From contig JAZNKS010000123.1 of NCBI GenBank assembly GCA_045578725.1, forward strand, positions 27,406-91,405: a stretch of DNA of 64,000 bases, written 5' to 3'. Numbering within the stretch: position 1 is the stretch's first letter; every line of letters starts with the position of its first letter. Both the position numbers and the translations under genes were made by a program. The DNA comes from Flemingiibacterium sp045578725. Lineage in GTDB: Bacteria; Bacillota; Clostridia; Oscillospirales; CAG-272. The notes under the pieces were generated by a model. That model worked only from the letters and a program-made list of their open reading frames with translations. It did not search any database and was not told the origin of the DNA. Of the stretch, positions 32,186 to 40,732 are shown one piece after another.

Positions 32186-33427
32186 TCAGTCAACCTTGGC
32201 CAGATATTCCTTCTGCTCGTCGCTCAGGATATCGACCTCGGCCCCGAGCGAGCGGAGCTTCAGCGATGCTACCTCGGCATCGATCTCGCGCGGAACCTGA
32301 TAAACCTTCTTCTCAAGCTTGCCGGCATTCTTGACAAGATATTCAAGGCTCTTGGCCTGGATGGCAAAGCTCATATCCATGATCTCGGCGGGATGACCGT
32401 TGCCGGCGGCCAGATTGACCAGACGGCCCTCGGCCAGCAGATTGAGGATGCGGCCGTCGGGCATCCTGTAGCCCATGATGTTCGGCTTTCTTTCCCAGAC
32501 CTCGGAGGCCTTGGCGGCCAGTGCGACCTTGTCGATTTCCACATCGAAGTGACCGCTGTTGGCAAGCAGAACGCCATCCTTCATCTTGTCGAAATGCTCG
32601 GCGCGGATAACATCCTTGCAGCCGGTGACGGTGATGAACAGATCGCCGAGTGCGCAGGCCTCGTCCATCGGCATGACGCGGAAGCCGTCCATGACAGCCT
32701 CAATGCCCTTGACGGGATCGATCTCGGTGACGATGACATTGGCACCCATACCCTTGGCGCGCATGGCAACGCCCTTGCCGCACCAGCCATAGCCGGATAC
32801 CACAACAGTTTTGCCCGCGATAATCAGATTGGTGCTGTTCATGATGCCGTCCAGCGTGGACTGGCCGGTGCCGTAGCGGTTGTCAAACAGATGCTTGCAA
32901 TCGGCATCATTGACGTCAATCATGGTATAATCCAGCAGACCGGCGGCCTGTCTTGCAAAGAGGCGATGGATACCGGTAGTGGTTTCCTCGCATCCGCCGA
33001 TCAGGTTTTTGCCGTAATCGCGGCATTCACCGTGGAGAAGATGGGTAAGATCGCCGCCGTCATCGATCATGACATCGGGGCAGAGGGAGAGGGTCTTTTT
33101 CAGATGCTCCTCATATTCGGCATCGGTAACGCCGCGCCAGGCGTTGACTTCAAAACCGAGATCCACCAGAGCGGCCGCGACATCGTCCTGGGTGGAAAGC
33201 GGATTGCAGCCGGTGACATAAACCTCGGCGCCTCCGGCTGCCAGCGTGATGGCAAGATAAGCGGTCTTGGCTTCCAGATGGATGGACATGGAGATCTTCT
33301 TGCCCGCAAAAGGCTTGGTGCGGGAGAATTCCTCATGAATCTGATTGAGGACGGGCATATAGCTCTTGACCCAGTTGATTTTATCGTGACCGCTTGCGGC
33401 CAGAGAGATATCTTTGATGCTGCTCAT
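32186..33427 (-). CDS. ahcY: Adenosylhomocysteinase
   Basis: A 413-residue NAD-dependent enzyme that splits S-adenosylhomocysteine into adenosine and homocysteine, relieving inhibition of methyltransferases. Visible family motifs include HLEAKTAYL near residue 50, MIDDGGDL near 120, EETTTGIHR near 148, the NAD-binding GYGWCGKG near 215, and NSGHFDVEID near 290. The sequence lacks the long insertion of the eukaryotic form. The start is ATG 33427; GGAG is about 12 bases upstream. It is co-directional with the metallophosphoesterase 41 bp upstream. Confidence 0.93.
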   Translation of the reverse strand: MSSIKDISLAASGHDKINWVKSYMPVLNQIHEEFSRTKPFAGKKISMSIHLEAKTAYLAITLAAGGAEVYVTGCNPLSTQDDVAAALVDLGFEVNAWRGVTDAEYEEHLKKTLSLCPDVMIDDGGDLTHLLHGECRDYGKNLIGGCEETTTGIHRLFARQAAGLLDYTMIDVNDADCKHLFDNRYGTGQSTLDGIMNSTNLIIAGKTVVVSGYGWCGKGVAMRAKGMGANVIVTEIDPVKGIEAVMDGFRVMPMDEACALGDLFITVTGCKDVIRAEHFDKMKDGVLLANSGHFDVEIDKVALAAKASEVWERKPNIMGYRMPDGRILNLLAEGRLVNLAAGNGHPAEIMDMSFAIQAKSLEYLVKNAGKLEKKVYQVPREIDAEVASLKLRSLGAEVDILSDEQKEYLAKVD

Positions 33428-33468
33428 AGGTAATGGTAACTCCTTTATATCATTTGGTGGTTTGTTTT

Positions 33469-34338
33469 TCAGATAATGGCAAGCTCGCGGGCGGCCGCTT
33501 CCCAGTAATGCTCGGGAAGGACGGAATTGCCCGTATAGTTGTCTGCGGCGGCGTGACGCCAGGCAAGGGCAACACAGCGGGCAGCCAGATCGCGTTCCTC
33601 CAGCATGGAGCGGATGATGCACCTGGCCCAGACACCGGCCTTGTCAAGAAGGCCGCTCTGCCTGAATTCGTTGATCATAGCCTGCTTGTCATAGTCCACG
33701 ATCATCGTGCGGTAGCGCCAGACCCCCCGGTGCGGCTCCAGCAGAAGAAACTTGGATCCGGGCCGCTTATCCTGCGGCAGACCGAGGCTGGGACAGAAGA
33801 TGACCCGCTTGCGCCCGCATTCAACCACACCCTGCCGGTGCGTATGGCCGCAGAGAAGAACATTGCCGGGGAGCTGTGCGACGCAGTGCTCGATCATCTG
33901 CGGTCGGTTCATGATCCATTCCTTTGTGCCGCTTGGTGAGCCGTGGCAGGCCGTAATGGCCGGCTCGCCGCCGAGCTCGGCGTGAAGGCAGACGGGCATA
34001 GCGGCAAAGTCATCCAGGTCACGGCCGGAAAGGTTCTCAAAGGTATAGAGAAGTGAGCCGCTGCTGGACGAATAGCGCCAGCCGTCATCCGGATTCTCCC
34101 GATGGCGGATCAGATAATCCTCCCGGTTTCCGCGGACAAAATAGCAGGGAAATTCCGCACGGCACTCATCGAGCAGCCGGAGCGTATTCTGCGGATACGG
34201 GAAGTCGGTGACATAATCGCCGAGGAAGATCATGGCATCGATAGGCGTGCCTTCGCGGCGCAGGCCATCCAGCCTGCACAGCGCATTTTCCAGCGCCATG
34301 TAGTTCGAATGAATGTCCGCAATAACCGCAATCCGCAT
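33469..34338 (-). CDS. Calcineurin-like metallophosphoesterase
   Basis: A 289-residue phosphoesterase. The metal-binding set is visible in order: IADIHSN near residue 6, FLGDYV near 38, RGNRE near 73, ACHGSPSG near 132 and CGHTHRQG near 164. The remaining about 110 residues are a helical tail. It is similar to YfcE-type nucleotide or small-molecule phosphatases; the substrate is unknown. It is read from its own promoter into ahcY. Confidence 0.88.
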   Translation of the reverse strand: MRIAVIADIHSNYMALENALCRLDGLRREGTPIDAMIFLGDYVTDFPYPQNTLRLLDECRAEFPCYFVRGNREDYLIRHRENPDDGWRYSSSSGSLLYTFENLSGRDLDDFAAMPVCLHAELGGEPAITACHGSPSGTKEWIMNRPQMIEHCVAQLPGNVLLCGHTHRQGVVECGRKRVIFCPSLGLPQDKRPGSKFLLLEPHRGVWRYRTMIVDYDKQAMINEFRQSGLLDKAGVWARCIIRSMLEERDLAARCVALAWRHAAADNYTGNSVLPEHYWEAAARELAII

Positions 34339-34392
34339 CGCTTCGTCCCGCCTTCCTCTATGTTGTTGACGGAGAAAAAGATCTCCACTTTT

Positions 34393-34421
34393 ATTATATC
34401 ATAAATAATGTTGCAAATCAA
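34393..34421 (-). promoter_or_regulatory. SigmaA-type promoter of the metallophosphoesterase-ahcY pair
   Basis: TTGATT, 17 bases, TATAAT on the minus strand. Confidence 0.8.
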
Positions 34422-34512
34422 CTGTTATTTTTGCAAATTGCTTCAAATTTTCATCCGAATTCCGGCCGGCTTCCAAATTTGGAGAAACTTTTGCGATTCT
34501 TTCGGATTTTGC

Positions 34513-34541
34513 TTGACAGACGGCCGCGGCCATGCTAAAAT
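34513..34541 (+). promoter_or_regulatory. SigmaA promoter of the Gfo/Idh/MocA gene
   Basis: TTGACA, 17 bases, TAAAAT. Confidence 0.88.
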
Positions 34542-34587
34542 AAAAACAGCAAAACCTGTCATTCTACACCGTAAGGGGGAACTTATC

Positions 34588-35637
34588 ATGTCCAAAATCC
34601 GAGTTGTCAAGATCGGCTGCGGCGGCCGGAACGGCGCGCATTTCCAGAAGCTCTGTACCTTTGATGATGTGGAGATCGTCGGCTTCTGCGATATCATCGA
34701 AGAGCGGGCGCAGGCCAGAGCCGATGCCTATGGATCCGGCAAGGTCTACACCGATTATAAGCAGATGCTGGAGGAAACGAAGCCCGATGTCGCATTTGTG
34801 GCCGTGCCTCCGCACGTTCACGGCGAAATTGAGCCGGAGCTGATCCGTCATGGCGTTCATTTCATGATGGAAAAGCCGATGGCGCTGGAATATGCCGTTG
34901 CCGAGAAGATCTGTGACGATGCCGAGAAGGCCGGTCTGATCACCGCCTGCGGCTTCCAGGACCGCTATCAGAGCCTGACCGATATCATGAAGGAATACCT
35001 CGCCGGCCGTGAAAAGGATGTCGGCCTGGTGACAGCGGCATGGGTCGGCGGCATCCCGAAGGTGCCGTGGTGGAGAACCTGGGCGACCTCCGGCGGCCAG
35101 ATCGTCGAGCAGAATATTCATCTGTTTGACCAGCTTCGCTGGCTGTTCGGCGAAGTGGAAAGCGTATACTGCGCATCCGGCAAGGGCATTGTCGATCCCG
35201 AAGCCTGCGGTGTGCCCGGCTACGATGTGGATGACTATTCCTCGGCTACGATGAAGCTGAAGTGCGGCATTGTTGCCAACATCCTCACCGGCTGCTATCT
35301 CCTGCCCGGATCCAAGAATCCCAGCGGCATGGTGGTCTACGGCAAGGACTTCACGATGGAGTATGTTCTTCGTAACTCGCTGACCATCACCGACAAGACC
35401 GGACGGCGCACCTGGAAGCGTGCCGACGATCAGCTGTATTTCACCGATACGGACGGCAATGTTACCGCGACACCGGATATTGAGCAGACCGGTCTGCAGG
35501 ACCGCGCCTTTATCGATGCGATCAAGACCGGCGATACCTCGCTCATTCGCGCGACCTACCGCGAATCGCTGAAATCGCTCAGGCTGACCATGGCCTGCAA
35601 CGAGTCCGCCGTCAGCGGAAAGCCGATTCAGCTGTAA
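34588..35637 (+). CDS. Gfo/Idh/MocA-family oxidoreductase
   Basis: A 349-residue NAD(P)-dependent sugar or inositol oxidoreductase. The Rossmann motif appears as GCGGRNGAHF near residue 10, the family lysine in EKPMALE near 95, and the substrate-domain segment GGQIVEQNIHLFDQLRWLFG near 170 with its conserved histidine. The substrate cannot be named. ATG 34588 follows AAGGGGG. The gene stands alone between a promoter and a terminator. Confidence 0.92.
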   Translation: MSKIRVVKIGCGGRNGAHFQKLCTFDDVEIVGFCDIIEERAQARADAYGSGKVYTDYKQMLEETKPDVAFVAVPPHVHGEIEPELIRHGVHFMMEKPMALEYAVAEKICDDAEKAGLITACGFQDRYQSLTDIMKEYLAGREKDVGLVTAAWVGGIPKVPWWRTWATSGGQIVEQNIHLFDQLRWLFGEVESVYCASGKGIVDPEACGVPGYDVDDYSSATMKLKCGIVANILTGCYLLPGSKNPSGMVVYGKDFTMEYVLRNSLTITDKTGRRTWKRADDQLYFTDTDGNVTATPDIEQTGLQDRAFIDAIKTGDTSLIRATYRESLKSLRLTMACNESAVSGKPIQL

Positions 35638-35651
35638 GAAAATCCGAACAG

Positions 35652-35688
35652 AACAAAAGGTGCTGCAATCTTTGCGGCACCTTTTTGT
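35652..35688. terminator. Terminator of the oxidoreductase gene
   Basis: A 15-bp stem containing AGGTGCTGCAA and complement, T-tract on the plus strand and an A-tract before it, so it can also serve the convergent GDSL gene. Nearly the same hairpin occurs at 36452-36488. Confidence 0.88.
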
Positions 35689-35696
35689 TATACGCA

Positions 35697-36386
35697 TCAG
35701 AGCTCGATTTTTTCGAGAATCCGCTCGGCAATGCGGGCCATGCCGAAATCGCTTGGGTGGCGCGCGACACCGCCGTGCTCAAACTGGCCCAGCGCCATAC
35801 AGCGCTCGTCCAGCTCCAGATCGCCGATCCGGCAGAAGGTGTAGCCGCGCTCGGCGGTGATTTCCCGGATGGCCTGATCGACGGCATCATACCGCCAGAA
35901 GTTGTCGGTCACGATGACACGGGCCTTGGGGTTGGAGGCAAAGAAGCGGATCATCCGGTCGAAATGCGGCTTGCAGTCGATTTCGGAGGTCTTGTCATGC
36001 GGCATATTGGAGCCGATCCGGACAATGACCCAATCGGCGGCAAAATCGCACGCATCGGTGTAATATTGGTTGAGGATGGCTTCGTCATCCCAGTAGTGCC
36101 GCTCCCATTCGGCGCATTGGGCGATGCAGTAATCCACCTCACCGCAGCGCTTGTTCAGAGCGGCCAGCACCTGATGGACGTAATCCTTATCCTCGGCGCT
36201 TGCGGCCATTCCCCAATCACCGTGCCAGCCGATCTGCGGGGCAGGGCCGTGGCGGGTGATGGAATTGCCGACAAACAGAACCCGCATGGCGCTGTTTTCA
36301 TGCCGGACGATCCGGACGAACCGGCTTTCTTCCAGCTGTCCTCTGGATGAAACGGTATTGGCTTTGGCATTTTCCGAAATGATCAT
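35697..36386 (-). CDS. SGNH/GDSL-type hydrolase
   Basis: A 229-residue esterase-fold protein. Block I is FVGNSIT near residue 38, with serine in GNS replacing the classical GDS; block III/V candidates are RIGSNMP near 125 and the ARHPSDFGM segment near 212 that carries the Asp-His pair. Family members are esterases or lipases acting on acylated glycans. No signal peptide. ATG 36386 follows AGGAGGG. It is framed by two near-identical terminator hairpins. Confidence 0.82.
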   Translation of the reverse strand: MIISENAKANTVSSRGQLEESRFVRIVRHENSAMRVLFVGNSITRHGPAPQIGWHGDWGMAASAEDKDYVHQVLAALNKRCGEVDYCIAQCAEWERHYWDDEAILNQYYTDACDFAADWVIVRIGSNMPHDKTSEIDCKPHFDRMIRFFASNPKARVIVTDNFWRYDAVDQAIREITAERGYTFCRIGDLELDERCMALGQFEHGGVARHPSDFGMARIAERILEKIEL

Positions 36387-36420
36387 GATGATCCCTCCTG
36401 ACGGAATGTATTCTGCCATT

Positions 36421-36449
36421 ATTATACACGATATTCCGGCAGAATGCAA
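36421..36449 (-). promoter_or_regulatory. SigmaA-type promoter of the GDSL gene
   Basis: TTGCAT, 17 bases, TATAAT on the minus strand. Confidence 0.8.
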
Positions 36450-36451
36450 GT

Positions 36452-36488
36452 ATAAAAAAGCAGGTGCCGCAATCTTGCAGCACCTGCC
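36452..36488 (-). terminator. Terminator of rny
   Basis: Stem GCAGGTGCCGCAA and complement around a short loop; CTTTTTTATA follows on the minus strand. Confidence 0.85.
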
Positions 36489-36620
36489 GGAAAAATCAGA
36501 TCTATCGGATGGCACGCGGCCTTTGTTTTCGTCTTTATGAATCTATATGTCAAGTCCGGACCGCATCGCGGCGCAGACATGGTTTATAATTTATAAAGAG
36601 GTTCCCAATGGTAATTCTGA

Positions 36621-38168
36621 TTATTTTGCGTAGTCGATCGCGCGGCTCTCGCGGATCATGTGAACCTTGATCTGACCGGGGTACTGAAGCTCCGATTCGA
36701 TCTTCTTGACGATTTCCCGTGCGATCACAACCATCTGCTCGTCATTGACCTCCTCCGGCTTGACGGCGATGCGAACTTCGCGGCCGGCCTGGATGGCAAA
36801 GGCTTTGTCAACGCCGGGGAAGCTGTGGGTGATTTCTTCCAGCTTCTGCAGACGCTTGATGTAGTTTTCCAGATCCTCACGGCGGGCACCGGGACGGGCG
36901 GCCGAAATGGCATCGGCGGCCTGGACGATGATGGCGGTGATGGTCTGCGGCTCCACATCGTTGTGATGGGCTTCGATCGCGTGTATGATTTCCTTGTTCT
37001 CCTTGAACTTTCTGGCGATATCCACGCCGAGCTGGACGTGGGAGCCTTCGATTTCCTGCGTGAGCGCCTTGCCGATATCGTGGAGAAGACCGGCGCGCTT
37101 GGCGGGAAGACTGTCAACACCGAGCTCATCGGCAATCATGCCGGAGAGGGTAGCAACCTCAATGGAGTGGTTGAGTACATTCTGACCGTAGCTGGTACGG
37201 AAGCGGAGACGGCCGAGAAGCTTGATCATTTCAAGGCTCAGACCGTGGATACCGGTTTCGTATGTAGCACGCTCGCCGGCTTGCTTGATCATGGCATCGA
37301 CATCGCGCTTGGCCTTGTCCACCATTTCCTCGATGCGGGTCGGATGAATGCGGCCGTCGGAGATCAGCTTTTCCAGCGCAATCCGGGCAACCTCGCGGCG
37401 AACCGGATCGAAGCTGGAGAGGGTGATGGCTTCCGGCGTATCGTCGATGATCAGATCAACACCGGTAAGGGCTTCGATGGTGTGAATGTTGCGGCCCTCG
37501 CGTCCGATGATGCGGCCCTTCATTTCATCGTTGGGCAGGTTGACAACCGATACGGTTGCCTCGGCCACGGTTTCGGATGCACAGCGCTGAATGGCCAGCG
37601 AGAGAATGTTTCTGGCTCTCTGATCGGCATCCTCCTTGAACTGCTGCTCGTATTCGATCAGCTTCTGGGCGGTTTCATGCTTGACTTCGTCGTCGATGCG
37701 GGATACGATCTGCGCCTTGGCCTCCTCAACGGTAAGACCGGCGATCTTTTCGAGCGTTTCCAGATGCTGAACCTTGATGGCCTCGATTTCCTCGCGGGTG
37801 GCATCGCATTCCTTCAGCTTCTTGTTGAGAGCCTCGTCCTTGGATTCCAGACTTTCCAGACGGCGGTCAATCTGCTCTTCCTTCTTGGTCACGCGGGACT
37901 CCATGCGGGAAAGCTCGGCTCGGCGCTCCTTGATTTCACGCTCGGCATCGTTGCGCTGCCGGAGAATTTCTTCCTTGGCTTCGATCAGGGCTTCCTTCTT
38001 TTTGGTTTCGGCGTTTTTCTCGCCTTCTTCGACAATTTTCCTTGCCTGCTCCTCGGCAGAGCCTATTTCGGCCTCAGCGACCTTTTTTCTGTAAGTGATA
38101 CCGAGAAAGATACCCAGCGGCAGACAAACCACAGCTGAGATAACAACACTCAGGATAATTTCAAACAA
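36621..38168 (-). CDS. rny: Ribonuclease Y
   Basis: A 515-residue membrane-anchored endoribonuclease that starts mRNA decay. An N-terminal membrane helix (about 4-24) leads into a long charged coiled coil (30-200), then the KH domain with GRIIGREGRNIHTIE near 210, and the HD domain with LLHDIGKAL near 350. The start is TTG 38168, nine bases after AAGGAGG; no in-frame ATG has such a site, and 515 residues matches the usual length of about 520. Its leader is about 100 nt with a small GC hairpin. Confidence 0.95.
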   Translation of the reverse strand: MFEIILSVVISAVVCLPLGIFLGITYRKKVAEAEIGSAEEQARKIVEEGEKNAETKKKEALIEAKEEILRQRNDAEREIKERRAELSRMESRVTKKEEQIDRRLESLESKDEALNKKLKECDATREEIEAIKVQHLETLEKIAGLTVEEAKAQIVSRIDDEVKHETAQKLIEYEQQFKEDADQRARNILSLAIQRCASETVAEATVSVVNLPNDEMKGRIIGREGRNIHTIEALTGVDLIIDDTPEAITLSSFDPVRREVARIALEKLISDGRIHPTRIEEMVDKAKRDVDAMIKQAGERATYETGIHGLSLEMIKLLGRLRFRTSYGQNVLNHSIEVATLSGMIADELGVDSLPAKRAGLLHDIGKALTQEIEGSHVQLGVDIARKFKENKEIIHAIEAHHNDVEPQTITAIIVQAADAISAARPGARREDLENYIKRLQKLEEITHSFPGVDKAFAIQAGREVRIAVKPEEVNDEQMVVIAREIVKKIESELQYPGQIKVHMIRESRAIDYAK

Positions 38169-38270
38169 TAAAGAACACCTCCTTAATAAAAAATGATAAA
38201 TGTGGAATTTGCGGTATATAACCCTTCGGCAGAGCGAAAAATACCCGCCGAGAAATTGCATACACTATAT

Positions 38271-38299
38271 ATTTTATACTAAAAATCGCTTCCTGTCAA
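38271..38299 (-). promoter_or_regulatory. SigmaA promoter of rny
   Basis: TTGACA, 17 bases, TAAAAT on the minus strand, giving a leader near 100 nt. Confidence 0.88.
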
Positions 38300-38343
38300 G
38301 AGGAATGACGCATTTTATAGAAATTCCGTTCAATCGGATGCGA

Positions 38344-39525
38344 TTATTCTTCTTCGATGCGGATATCGTAGGTATTCAGCGTTTCGAATGCCTCGTCGCA
38401 GAGGGTCTTGAAATCCAGCTTCTGCTCCTCGGCGATCACCTTTTCCGGATCGGGACGGGTGCGGGGATGGCGGGGGGTGAAGACCGTACAGCAATCCTCA
38501 TAAGGGAGAATCGAGGTTTCGAAGGTGTTGATCCGGCGGGCAATGGTGATGATTTCTTCCTTATCCATACCGATGCAGGGGCGGAAGACGGGCATATTGA
38601 CAACCGAATCGGTTACGCTGATGGCACGCATGGTCTGGCTTGCCACCTGGGCAAGACTTTCGCCGGTAATCAGCGCCTGACATTTGTTGCGGCGGGCGAC
38701 CCGCTCGGCCAGCGTCATCATGTAGCGGCGGAGAAGGAGGGTGAAATAATCCTCGTCGCAGGCGCGGCGGAGCTCCTCCTGAATGTGGGTCAGCGAGATG
38801 ACATGAACCCGGATGTGAGTTGTGTATTCGCAGAGCAGGCGGGCCAGCTCCAGAACCTTCTCCTTGGCGCGCTCGCTGGTGTAGGGGAAGCTTTCAAAAT
38901 GAAGCGCATCCAGAACCACACCGCGCTTGGCCATCATGAAGCCTGCCACCGGGCTGTCGATGCCGCCGGAGAGCAGAAGCAGACCCTTGCCGCTGGATCC
39001 GAGCGGCATACCGCCCGCACCCTTGATCTGGCCGGCGTGCAGATAAGCGCCGTATTCACGGATTTCCACACGGACAACGATATCGGGATGGAAGAGATCG
39101 ACCTTCAGTCTTGGCATAGCCGAAAGGACGGCTGCACCGACCTCGGCAGAGAGCTCGGGCGAGGTCATGGGGAAATGCTTATCGGCGCGGCGGGCATCGG
39201 CCTTGAAGGTGCGCACGCCGCCCATGAACTGCGGCAGATATTCGGCTGCGGCCTTTTTGATGGCATCAATATTCTTCTCCACCACGCAGGCGCGGTCGAT
39301 GGTGACGATGCCGAAGACCTTTTTGGCGCATTCCAGCGCGGCATCCAGATCGCAGAACTCGTCCTTCGGCTCGATATAGATGGTGCTCTGGGCACGGTAG
39401 ATATCGAAATCGCCGACACGGTTGATCCGCGTTTTCAGCTCTTTTAAGAGCAGGTTTTCAAAGTACGAGCGATTGGCGCCCTTAAGAATCAGCTCGCCGT
39501 ATTTGCAGAGCAGGACTTCCTTCAT
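38344..39525 (-). CDS. thiI: tRNA 4-thiouridine synthase ThiI
   Basis: A 393-residue enzyme that thiolates U8 of tRNA and can supply sulfur for thiamine. A ferredoxin-like domain and THUMP domain (to about residue 165) precede the PP-loop SGGIDSPVAGF near 183. There is no rhodanese domain, as in most Firmicutes, where a dedicated cysteine desulfurase donates sulfur; the desulfurase at 54690 is a candidate partner. ATG 39525 is one base after the cca stop, so the two tRNA genes are tightly linked. Confidence 0.95.
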   Translation of the reverse strand: MKEVLLCKYGELILKGANRSYFENLLLKELKTRINRVGDFDIYRAQSTIYIEPKDEFCDLDAALECAKKVFGIVTIDRACVVEKNIDAIKKAAAEYLPQFMGGVRTFKADARRADKHFPMTSPELSAEVGAAVLSAMPRLKVDLFHPDIVVRVEIREYGAYLHAGQIKGAGGMPLGSSGKGLLLLSGGIDSPVAGFMMAKRGVVLDALHFESFPYTSERAKEKVLELARLLCEYTTHIRVHVISLTHIQEELRRACDEDYFTLLLRRYMMTLAERVARRNKCQALITGESLAQVASQTMRAISVTDSVVNMPVFRPCIGMDKEEIITIARRINTFETSILPYEDCCTVFTPRHPRTRPDPEKVIAEEQKLDFKTLCDEAFETLNTYDIRIEEE

Positions 39526-39526
39526 G

Positions 39527-40732
39527 TTATGAATTCCTTTCACAGAGATGATCGTATCCGGCCGCGCGTGAGAGCAGAGCGTCCGGATCATTGGGAACGA
39601 GGCCGTCGATGACATCGGACAGCAGCCGATTCAGAACGGTGCCGACCGATTTCGGCGGAAGGCCGAGCGCAAGAAGCTCACGGCCGCCGACGGCAAGCTG
39701 GGAAACGGATACACATTTATTGGAGGCGAGTACGGAAACGGGCCATTCTCCTGCCTCCTCGGGAAGAATCCCGCGGGCCAGCTGAATGGCGATCAGTTCA
39801 CCGGCTGCCTCTGTGCCGATGTCCCGGCAGAGATGGCAGAAATCCCGCTCCGAGCGGATTTCCCGGTCATAGGCGCTGTCCAGAAGATCGACACGCGCGC
39901 AGGTTTTGCCATCAAAGCGCATCGGCTTCAGTGAGCGGCTATTCAGACGGAGCGATGCGAGAAATGAGCTCAGCGGCCGGCCGGCGAGCGCCTGAATCAG
40001 CGCACGGTCGAACACTGCCGAGGGAAACAGCGTATATAGAATCGGTTCGCATTCGGCCAGAACGGAAGCGGCATTCTGTCCGGTAAGCAGTTTTCCAAAC
40101 TCCGCGCAGATCCGCTCCCGGGAAATGCGCCTCAGGGATTCCCGGAGTGCCAGCGCGGCCTCGCGTGTGGGCGGATCGATGGAAAAGCCGAGCACAGAGG
40201 CAAAGCGCAGAGCCCGCAGAATCCGCAGGGCATCCTCCCCAAAACGTGTCCGCGGATCGCCGACACAGCGGATGATGCCTTCTTCCAGATCGGCGCGGCC
40301 GCCAAACGGATCGAGGATGCCGTCTTCGGCGGACCAGGCCATGGCGTTTACCGTGAAATCGCGGCGCGCCAGATCTTCTTTAAGGGAGCGTGTAAAGCGG
40401 ACCGAATCCGGGCGGCGGCTGTCCGAATAAGCGCCGTCCACGCGGAAGGTTGTCACCTCAATCGGCTCATGACGGACGAGCACTGTGATGGTGCCGTGGG
40501 CGATCCCGGTCGGGATGGCTTCAAATTCCGGCTGATCGCGGAAGGCTTCGAGAATTTCTTCGGGCAGAGCCGGCGTGGTCAGATCCCAATCGTGCGGCGT
40601 TTTGTGCATGAGCGTGTCGCGCACGCATCCGCCGACCGGATAGGCCGTGTGGCCGCAGGCCTTCAGCCGGCCGATGACAGCCTCAGCCGCGGGGGATAGC
40701 TGAAAATCAGACGGGGAGGGCTTCACGCTCAT
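39527..40732 (-). CDS. cca: CCA tRNA nucleotidyltransferase
   Basis: A 401-residue class II polymerase that adds or repairs the 3' CCA of tRNA. The nucleotide-binding GGCVRD is at residues 34-39, the metal-binding DWD at 48-50, RRDFTVNAMA near 125 and EDALRILRALRF near 170. There is no HD domain. The start overlaps the preceding dehydratase gene by 26 bases. Association with thiI downstream makes a tRNA-maturation pair inside an operon headed by the activase genes. Confidence 0.93.
   Translation of the reverse strand: MSVKPSPSDFQLSPAAEAVIGRLKACGHTAYPVGGCVRDTLMHKTPHDWDLTTPALPEEILEAFRDQPEFEAIPTGIAHGTITVLVRHEPIEVTTFRVDGAYSDSRRPDSVRFTRSLKEDLARRDFTVNAMAWSAEDGILDPFGGRADLEEGIIRCVGDPRTRFGEDALRILRALRFASVLGFSIDPPTREAALALRESLRRISRERICAEFGKLLTGQNAASVLAECEPILYTLFPSAVFDRALIQALAGRPLSSFLASLRLNSRSLKPMRFDGKTCARVDLLDSAYDREIRSERDFCHLCRDIGTEAAGELIAIQLARGILPEEAGEWPVSVLASNKCVSVSQLAVGGRELLALGLPPKSVGTVLNRLLSDVIDGLVPNDPDALLSRAAGYDHLCERNS

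Noticed and set aside
38169..38270. Riboswitch in the rny leader
   Set aside because: One small GC hairpin is visible but no conserved riboswitch core; a long leader alone is not enough.
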